From Tridacna crocea (Eukaryota > Mollusca > Bivalvia > Cardiida > Cardiidae), in assembly GCA_943736015.1 (NCBI GenBank), contig OX031061.1, positions 57,232,192 through 57,296,191 on the forward strand: DNA of 64,000 bases, read 5' to 3'. Of this stretch, positions 57,119 to 64,000 are shown in pieces; position 1 is the stretch's first letter; every line of letters begins with the position of its first letter. Position numbers and translations under genes: made by a program. The notes under the pieces are model-generated. The model was not told the origin of the DNA. It was given only the letters and a program-made list of their open reading frames with translations, and did not search any database.

Positions 57119-57141
57119 CTGAAATAAAAACAGCAGGTCCC

Positions 57142-57369
57142 TTAACCCTTTCCCAAACAACAAAATTTTAGACTGGTCCAAATTGAAAGCACTTGAAAAC
57201 AACAAAATAAATGTGACTCAAAAATTGAAATTTGTTTCTAGCAGGGAAGAAAACATTGTGGGAAAAGGAGAAAATGCTGGTTACCAGCATTTTATCCTTT
57301 TCCAACAATGTTTTAAAAAGGCTTCTATCTCGGGTCATAAAAACCAGGGATTGTTTGGTAAAGGGTTAA
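57142..57369 (+). mobile_element. TTAA-hairpin MITE, type A, next to the Ig2 exon acceptor
   Basis: ttaaccctttcccaaacaac to gtttggtaaagggttaa; only 22 intron bases separate it from the acceptor AG-exon border. Confidence 0.92.
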
Positions 57370-57485
57370 AAACCAAAATATCTATTGCATCTTTCTTTAC
57401 ACAAAATACCAGTAAAGTTTGCAGAAATTTCTGCCATTCACAGTCCAACAACACACAGCTGCCTGGGTTTCATTAGTACTAGATC

Positions 57486-57690
57486 TGACCCTTTACCACA
57501 CAATGATGACTTTTGAGGACCCTAAAAAAGAAGCCTTTTGAAAACATTGTGAGAAAAGAAGAAATTTCTCCTTTTCCAACAATGTTTTCAACCCCATCAA
57601 TAAACAATTTCACCATTTAAGCCACATTGAAATTGTGGACTGCAAATGCTTTCAATTTGGACAGGGCTAAAATTTTGTCGTCTAGTCAGG
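57486..57690 (-). mobile_element. TTAA-hairpin MITE, type A, palindrome centre deleted
   Basis: tgaccctttaccacacaatg; gaagaaatttctccttttcc lacks the core; tail ttgtcgtctagtcagg. A separate short hairpin, gggtcttgagtgag/cactcaagacctcc, lies at 57729-57760. Confidence 0.75.
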
Positions 57691-57899
57691 AGACAAACTG
57701 AAGTTTGTGCCTTACCCCATATGCAACAGGGTCTTGAGTGAGAAAAGCACTCAAGACCTCCAAGTTAAACGACATACACCTTTACCACAAAGCATTGCAG
57801 GACAGCAAAGACATTATTGTATATTCAAATACATTTGAACATTTTCCATGTCCTTTGAACATTTCAACTTCTTGTCGTTTTGACCAGTCAGCCATCAGT

Positions 57900-58095
57900 T
57901 TTTTTCTTTAAAACAAAATTTGGCACTCTTCCAAATTCAAAGCATTTGCAGGTCTGAAACAAATATTTAAATATGGCCAAAATTTAAGATTTGTGTCTTG
58001 AAAAGGTAAAAACATAGGAAAAGATGAAAATTCTAGTATCCAGATTTGCTGCTTTTTCTCAATGCATTTAAAAGCTGTCTTCCTTTGGGTTGTCT
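57900..58095 (+). mobile_element. TTAA-hairpin MITE relic
   Basis: aaacaaaatttggcactctt, caaagcatttgcaggtctga, gaaaattctagtatccagat. Confidence 0.45.
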
Positions 58096-58264
58096 CAAGC
58101 ACTGTACAGTAGTACCATCTGTGCTACAATAGTACTGGTGAGTCACTTGGCAATAATGCCATATAAAACAGTGATGTTTACAGTTTGAAATCTGTAGATG
58201 TAATTGTAATAATGTTTATTACAAATGCCTGACTTGACAAGTCCAACCTGTGTACTAAGATGCC

Positions 58265-58493
58265 TTAACTCTTTACCACACGAGAAAATTTTAGACTGGT
58301 CCAAATTGAAAGCATTTGCAGACGACAAAATAAAAGTAACTGAAAAATTAAAATCTGGTTTGGGAAGGGTAGAAAACACTGTGGGAAAAGGAGAAAATGC
58401 TGGTTACCAGCATTTTCTCCTTTTCTCACAGTGTTTTCAAAAGGATTCTCTCTCAGGGTCGTTAAAAGTCGGGATTGTGTGGTAGAGAGTTAA
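58265..58493 (+). mobile_element. TTAA-hairpin MITE, subgroup A1, 229 bp
   Basis: ttaactctttaccacacgag to gtgtggtagagagttaa. Confidence 0.92.
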
Positions 58494-58718
58494 CCCTTTC
58501 CCAAAAAATCCCTGGTTTCTACGACCCGGAGCAAGAAGCCTTTTGAAAACATTGTGGGACAAGGCGAAAATGCTGGTAACCAGCATTTTCTCCTTTTCCC
58601 ACAATGTTTTCTACCCTGCTGTAAACAAATTTCAATTTTTAAGTTGGGTTTATTTTGTCGTGTGCAAGTGCTTTCAATCTCGACCAGTTTAAAATCTTGT
58701 TGTTTGGTAAAGGGTTAA
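58490..58718 (-). mobile_element. TTAA-hairpin MITE, type A, 229 bp, sharing TTAA with previous
   Basis: ttaaccctttcccaaaaaat to gtttggtaaagggttaa. Confidence 0.9.
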
Positions 58719-58772
58719 GGTCTGTGAGATTAGAATTCTACAGACAACCATAGGTACTTTTTCTGAAACCAT

Positions 58773-59049
58773 GACTACATGCATCCTCGGATACCCCGGA
58801 GTCTCCCTATTTGCTACGCTACATCGACCCCTGGGACAATTAATTGAATTTCCCTCGCTTTACCGCTGGCCGAATGCTGGCTTTTCATTGGTTCCATCAT
58901 CATTTTGTGATGGGCGAGTGGACTGTACGCTATGACGTTTCGTATCGATTTTTGGCTGCTGATTCAAAGTTTTATTAGTCAATTGTCCCAGGGGTCGATG
59001 TAGCGTAGCAAATAGGGAGACCCCGGGGTATCCGAGGATGGACTACATG
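58773..59049. mobile_element. 259 bp inverted-repeat element with 9 bp target duplication
   Basis: Element 58782-59040, flanked by GACTACATG on both sides (58773-58781, 59041-59049). Terminal inverted repeats of about 60 bases start CATCCTCGGATACCCCGG and run through ctatttgctacgctacatcg. It is GC-richer than its surroundings. Nine-base duplications suggest a Mutator-like MITE. Confidence 0.88.
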
Positions 59050-59127
59050 TTGGGTACACACATTTTAAATCTTCCTATACCAGGCTATAATTATGAAGGC
59101 TTCTTCCTCAGTGCCAATCAAACTTGA

Positions 59128-59345
59128 TGCATTGATTATATGGTGTTAAACACCTTTTAAACACTATTTCAGTTATGTTGCAGCCAGTTCACCTATCCAT
59201 GCTTTCCAGGAGTTTTCTTGAACAGCACTTTGCAAAATGTTCTTTCCAAGTTACTGGCTGCTTTACCATATAACCATAATCTAAACAATGGTCAGCAGCG
59301 AGCAAATAATGAATATGGTTGCCATGACCATAATCAATCCTTGGA
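59128..59345 (-). repeat. second copy of the KQPV-type SINE-like repeat
   Basis: Minus-strand frame includes CLDYGYMVKQPVTWKEHF, matching 13040-13270 in order; the tail (gtttaacaccatataatcaa on the minus strand) also matches. Confidence 0.55.
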
Positions 59346-59419
59346 AAGAAATTGCTCAGCTGGGGATTGTACCAGCCTCTCCTTTTTCTCACGTGCTGTA
59401 TGCTACCAAATAAGCTACC

Positions 59420-59496
59420 GGGGCTCGGCATTAAAACTATGGATAAGGTGGTAAAGGGTGGCTCGGCATTAAAACTATGGATTAGGTAGTAAAGGG
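59420..59496. repeat. 38 bp tandem duplication
   Basis: ggctcggcattaaaactatg occurs at 59420 and 59459, each followed by a gat(a/t)aggt(g/a)gtaaagggt ending like a MITE tip. Confidence 0.8.
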
Positions 59497-59597
59497 TTAA
59501 AGCATTATACTCTTTAATAAAGGGTGAACAAGGCATATAAACATTTTCAAAATATGTATAAAACATGATTCAAACTGTCTGAATTTTAAAACTAGTT

Positions 59598-59829
59598 TTA
59601 ATTCTTTACCAAACCTTTACAAAATTTTAGACTGGTTCAAATTAAAGCGTTTGCAGATGAAAAATTAAAAGTGACTGAAAATTTGAAATTTCTTTTGGGA
59701 AGGGGTAGAAAACATTGTGGGAAAAGGAGAAAATGCTGGTTACCAGCATTTTCTCCTTTTCCCACAATGTTTTCAGAAGGCTTCTTTCTCAGATTCGTTA
59801 AAAGTGGGGATTGTGTGGTAAAAAGTTAA
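59598..59829 (+). mobile_element. TTAA-hairpin MITE, type A
   Basis: ttaattctttaccaaacctt to gtgtggtaaaaagttaa. Confidence 0.87.
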
Positions 59830-60211
59830 ATGCATTATAACTGTAATAACACTCCAGACCGCCATAAAAATGAGCACATATTGTTTGAAAATGAGGCGTG
59901 TTGCATTTCGAAAAAAATAAATAATTCACTCAATATTAATATAACAAGAGTTACAAAAATGAATCACTGAAACATCAAAGACAAGTTGAAAATTTCTACA
60001 TGTTTATTACTCAGCTGATGTCAGTATCTTTTTATTGTTAAAATATTACTGTTCAATTGCGGCTATATTTCTCATAACCAAACCCTTTAGCTCGTAACAA
60101 ATAATAGCCGTATTTACATTTGGTAAAGGAAGACCGTAACATAGCAATTTGAAGGCTCATTAAACTATGTTTATCACACAATCCCACGTTTTAACAGGCA
60201 ACTTCTTTGAA

Positions 60212-60573
60212 ATGATATCCCCTGCCGAAAAAGGCCTTGTTAAAAATAAACCACGTAGCTCAAAATTGCTTTCAGTAATCCATTTTGCACCAAATAAAAA
60301 GAAAACCAAAGTGGTGGAATAGACTATTGTGCACATGTATAAAGTTTCATGAAATTCCGTCCAAAAAAGTTCAAGGACAGATAATTGCATAGGGTCATAA
60401 TAATATCACATGTACAACTTCATATAATTATATATACTGTGTGTAACTTTGAGTTCAGTGAGTGAAAAATTGTTGGGAGTATTGCTGAAAACTGATCGGC
60501 GTCTACGGACAGACAGATGGACAGCCATGGCGATTCCAGTATACCCCCTCCACTACATTGTGGGGAGTATAAA
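60212..60573. mobile_element. element E, copy
   Basis: atatcccctgccg left, tgtggggagtataaaaa right; shares agtataccccctccactaca with 4947-5248 and aatccattttgcaccaaata with 31439-31672. Confidence 0.65.
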
Positions 60574-60744
60574 AAGCAGCCACTATACTAAACAACAGAA
60601 AAGCAGACTTTTCTTTTAGTTTACAAGACAGAATGATTATGTCATGAGTCTGCTGTTAAACTACCTTTATTGAAATCTGACTGAATAAACCTCTTTCAAA
60701 TTTGTAATAATGGGTAGACACTGGTAATTGATGAAACCACCATT

Positions 60745-60893
60745 TTGAAATGATAGCAGGAAAAGGAGAAAATACTGGTACCCAGCCTTCCAAAATTGAG
60801 CTCTAATTGTTGAATCATGTTCATTTTGTCGTACATGTATGCAAATGCTTTGAATTTGGACAAATCTAAAATTTGTTTGCTAAAGAATAAAAG
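60745..60893 (-). mobile_element. TTAA-hairpin MITE relic
   Basis: caggaaaaggagaaaatact, gcaaatgctttgaatttgga, tttgctaaagaataa. Confidence 0.5.
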
Positions 60894-61494
60894 CACATTT
60901 AATTCATTGTCTCCATAGTCTTTAAACATGGTCTAAAATTTTGTCTTCTTACAAAGACCAAACTTTTGAAACACAATAAAAACCAAGCCCATTTCCATTG
61001 GAAAAGAAATAGCTATGGGGGCCACCGATGGGCCATAAAACTTTGCCACTAAAAACATAAAGCCCCCACAAACTTCTTTATACTCATATTTCAATACTAT
61101 TGAAAACACAATAAAAGAAATTATGTAATTTTCTCCACATCTGCCATTACTTGTTGCAAGATCTAATTTTGTGTTTTAAGTCCATTTATTCAAGTATTAT
61201 TACTATGAACTTAAAAGGTTTCAACTCACAGTGAACAGTCACTTAAGTCAATTAGTTGTTTAATTCAAATAAAGGTCTGATCTTGATCTGCACTTTCTCC
61301 CGTAGCAGCTGTTGATTTGATTCTTAAAACATTGTTTAACTTTTAGAGTGCCAAATAAACTCAACGGACAAATTTGGTCTTTTGTCTTTTTTATTTTCAG
61401 CAGGCAGTGTTGATTAAAGATCAGACTATGTATCTTATGCAGTCTGATATGAATCTAAATTAGTTGTAAAGGCAACTATAGTTTCGAAAGAAAC
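60894..61494. other. intron sequence without recognised features
   Basis: No exon-like frame or repeat; in particular nothing resembling Robo Ig1 or a signal peptide on the minus strand. Confidence 0.4.
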
Positions 61495-61725
61495 TTAACC
61501 CTTTACCAAACAATCCCTTACTTTTATGACCAAGAGAAAAAGACCTACAGAAAACATTGTGAGTAAAGGAGAAAATGCTGGTAACCAGCATTTTCTACTT
61601 TTCTCACAATGTTTTCCACTCTTCTGAGGAAAGATTTCAATTTTTTAATCACACTTTATTTTGTTGTCTGCAAATGCTTTCAATCTGGACAAGTCTAAAA
61701 GTTTGTCGTTTGGTAAACAGTTCTT
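61495..61725 (-). mobile_element. TTAA-hairpin MITE, type A, right tip cut by the CAGAG element
   Basis: ttaaccctttaccaaacaat; palindrome 61550-61616; ends gtttggtaaacagtt and then the CAGAG element begins. Confidence 0.85.
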
Positions 61726-61871
61726 CAGAGCCCCAGATAATTTTTTAAGTCAAGGGGTATTTAAGCATAACTTTGTTAATGATAGGGGTAAACTGAAATG
61801 ACTTTGCTTAGGCAGCAGATTTTTAAGCAACAAAATTGTAATGGTAGAGTAAAAATAAACTTTTACTTACC

Positions 61872-62023
61872 GTAACTCTTTACCAAACAACAACTTGAGA
61901 CGTGTCCAATTTGAAAGCATTTGCAGAGAACAAAATAAATGCGACTCAAACATTGAAACTTGACTTTAGAAGAGTAGAAAACATCGTGGGAAAAGGAGAA
62001 TATGCTAGTTACCAGCATTTTGG
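61872..62023 (+). mobile_element. TTAA-hairpin MITE, right half lost, inside the CAGAG element
   Basis: gtaactctttaccaaacaac to gctagttaccagcatttt, then abrupt change to gatttttggggtaccat. Confidence 0.75.
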
Positions 62024-62264
62024 ATTTTTGGGGTACCATCTGAAGCCCACACGCTTTTGATGTTATATGTGAGCACGAATCACATTTCAGACGCGTTTTC
62101 ATAATCGTCGTGCGATAGCATACATCCCTTTCCATTTCTCTAACGTTTTCTGCCTCACATTTTAACCTCGATGATTGCATTTGACTGCAGTATTAACGAT
62201 GTAGTTTACAATGATAGAACACATCTCATGTGTCGTTTGTTCTCTAGTAGGCAGGAAAAAATTG

Positions 62265-62705
62265 GGTAATTCGGTTTAGTTCGGTATAATTCGGTAAATC
62301 AGCCGTAACATAGCGTGATACCAATCATAGTATATAGTGTAATTCGGTAATGTGAATTACCGAATTAAACAGTTAAGGGCCAGAAAAAGCTTAATGATAT
62401 AATTTTAATAAGTTTTATTCATATATTACTTAAAAAATAAGTGTTTTGAATGTATAACTCGGTATCACTATGTGTAATTCGGTAAATCCGGTGAAACATA
62501 GTGTGATACCAATCAAAGTATATAGTGTAATTCGGTAATGTGAATTACCGAATTAAACAGCTAAGGGCCAGAAAATGCTTAATAATATAATTTTAATAAG
62601 TTTAATTCATATTTACTAAATAAATAAGTGTTTTGAACGTATAATTTGGTATTACTTTGTGTAATTCGGTATAATTCGGTAAGTCAGGTGTAATTCGGTA
62701 TTTCC
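62265..62705. repeat. ~188 bp direct repeat with ATTCGGTA palindromes
   Basis: Two full units and a partial third start at about 62288, 62476 and 62663 (aattcggtaaatc). Each unit carries taattcggta...taccgaatta, a short inverted pair, and agggccagaaaa. About a dozen attcggta words lie in 440 bp. Confidence 0.82.
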
Positions 62706-63631
62706 ATGGACCGGGAAAAAATGATTAAATTTTACATTGCGTGGAAGTCATATTTTTTCGGTAGGCCTACTTGATTCCCTGTAAGCGAAATGAGCCGAAC
62801 ATTAGAGTGCCTTACGCTTGCGAAGGAATTCGTCGAGTCACTCAGCCGAGAATTGTTAATACGTTACGGATATATTTTCAAAGTGATTCTTTACATTGAT
62901 AATTGGGTAAAACAATTTATAACTTGAATTTTAAAATTGTTGAAGTATGTTGAAAAGAATTTTCGACAGGTGTTAGAAGGAATTAAAGTACATATAGATG
63001 ATTTCTTAATGTCATTTTTAATCTACGATAAATTATCAGTTATGTGCATTGTTTGAAAATGGTAATGTGCCAATATCATTTGGCCATAGAACGGTTTTGG
63101 GGAGACACAATTCCATATGCATGCGCCGATTTCCGAATCAAGTACACCCAATCGAAATAGAAGCTTGCAATCCCTCGGAACGTGATATGCAAGCGTTTTG
63201 GTGACATAAACACCGATCGAGACCCCCGATTTCGGCTGCAAACAAAAATACGCGTTAAAAATCGGACGACTGCGTATCCTAGGATGCATCTGCGTATTTG
63301 ATACGCTTGAAAAGTAGTTTTGTTGCTTTTTCCTATTCCACCTTGCGTAAAATAAGCAAATACGCAGCTTATCTGGGGCTCTGGTTCTTGTAGTGTTTTC
63401 AGTTTCAAAGTCATTTGTAGATTATAAATTATATACAGTGCAAATGATGGTATGCTTAAATGAGTTCAAAACATTGTACAAAAAAGAATTAGATATCCTC
63501 TTCCCTCAATGTTTTCAAAAGTCACCACAAGTCATCATTGTCAAAGTCTGTAAAGTGCAGGTTCATTGGATAAAGAACAAATTCTTCATTTTGCTCATAT
63601 GATGCAGTTTTCCTGCTTGCAAAAATTCATG

Positions 63632-63837
63632 TATAGTCAGAGCTCCAGATAAGAGGGAGTAATGGTATTCTAAAACTATTATTTCTCTTCCAAACCCTAT
63701 GTTGTGGGTACTCATAAGAATCGTCTCAAAGAGACGATTGTAATGAGTACCTGCAACATAGGGTTTAGTGGGAAATACTTAACATTTTCAATTTTGAAAG
63801 CAAAACCTGACTCCCTCTATCTGGAGCTCTGTATTGT
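63632..63837. mobile_element. 194 bp CAGAGCTCCAGATA-ended MITE
   Basis: Element 63638-63831 with ends CAGAGCTCCAGATAAGAGGG and its near-complement ccctctatctggagctctg; flanks TATAGT and TATTGT. Central hairpin aaccctatgttg...caacatagggtt and tcgtctcaaagagacga. Same tip type as 61726-63383. Confidence 0.82.
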
Positions 63838-64000
63838 CAAAAGCTGCCTGTTGCAGACAAAAAAAAAATCCCTGAATTACAGGATTAGCATAAAATGTAA
63901 CAAGATAGAGCTACTCGGATGTCATTTAATCCAATTATTACGAAGCCAAAACCCTGCCAAATACAACAAATTGACTCAAGCCAGACGATCATTACATGGA

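Larger units (their letters stand above)
61720..63389. mobile_element. 1.66 kb CAGAGCCCCAGATAA-ended element, hAT-like
   Basis: Element 61726-63383 with inverted ends CAGAGCCCCAGATAA / TTATCTGGGGCTCTG, flanked by GTTCTT on both sides (61720-61725, 63384-63389). It contains a truncated MITE (61872-62023), the attcggta repeats and a GC-richer segment (62700-63360). No transposase recognised. CAGAG tips suggest hAT; a 6 bp duplication is unusual, so the superfamily is tentative. Confidence 0.78.

Noticed and set aside
56181-56372. Functional tRNA-Met gene
   Set aside because: A and B boxes are present but no complete acceptor stem or terminator arrangement; SINE explains it better.
59189-59566. 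125-codon minus-strand frame as a gene
   Set aside because: It crosses the SINE-like repeat and a 38 bp duplication; similarity is only to the other repeat copy.
57119-64000. Robo Ig1 or signal peptide exon
   Set aside because: I looked for an Ig domain with two cysteines and a tryptophan on the minus strand and found none; the exon must lie beyond the window.
1-64000. Interpreting the palindromes as rho-independent terminators or bacterial repeats
   Set aside because: The locus has spliced exons of a metazoan receptor; the palindromes are parts of mobile elements.

Overview
The window looks like an intron-rich animal locus, most likely a bivalve mollusc. The argument is indirect: the only recognisable gene is a metazoan axon-guidance receptor, and the intronic repeats resemble ones I associate with bivalve genomes (GATCAGCCTG-type hairpins, a ~165 bp tandem repeat inside a Helentron/pearl-like element, tRNA-derived SINEs, CAGA-rich interspersed units). 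The species cannot be named from the sequence.

One protein-coding gene is supported. Fourteen exons on the minus strand, from 57118 down to 391, encode an in-frame stretch of about 765 codons of a Roundabout (Robo) receptor: Ig2, Ig3, Ig4, Ig5, three fibronectin type III domains, the transmembrane helix and the start of a lysine-rich cytoplasmic tail. Every exon has AG/GT borders and all thirteen internal junctions agree in phase. Signal peptide and Ig1 must lie beyond 64000, and most of the cytoplasmic tail lies before base 1. The exons total only about 2.3 kb; the rest is intron.

The introns are dominated by one very abundant short inverted-repeat element, here called the TTAA-hairpin MITE. 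A full copy is about 229 bp including a TTAA at each end. It has ends of the form TTAACYCTTTACCA / TGGTAAAGRGTTAA and a central ~65 bp near-perfect palindrome. Type A has the centre ATGCTGGTNACCAGCAT, type B has ATTGCTCGTNACGAGCAAT, and A/B hybrids exist. I count roughly 75 copies with recognisable ends plus dozens of relics, about a quarter to a third of the window by eye. Nested copies, an empty-site/filled-site pair and strings of copies sharing one TTAA show that it inserts at TTAA, which fits a non-autonomous piggyBac-like element. Some copies lie within a few bases of robo splice sites. Orientation '+' below means the AAATTTTAGAC-type arm (type A) or the ATAGATACTC arm (type B) is on the left.

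Other elements: a 6 kb Mutator-like foldback element with 2.5-2.7 kb arms (46634-52688, 9-10 bp target duplication); an Ac-like hAT element (37200-38278, 8 bp duplication); a 1.66 kb CAGAG-ended element with attcggta repeats (61726-63383) and a 194 bp relative (63638-63831); a 259 bp inverted-repeat element with 9 bp duplication (58782-59040); a Helentron-like tandem-repeat element (9450-11013); and several smaller repeat families. Nearly all other open reading frames in the window are translations of the MITE and are not genes.
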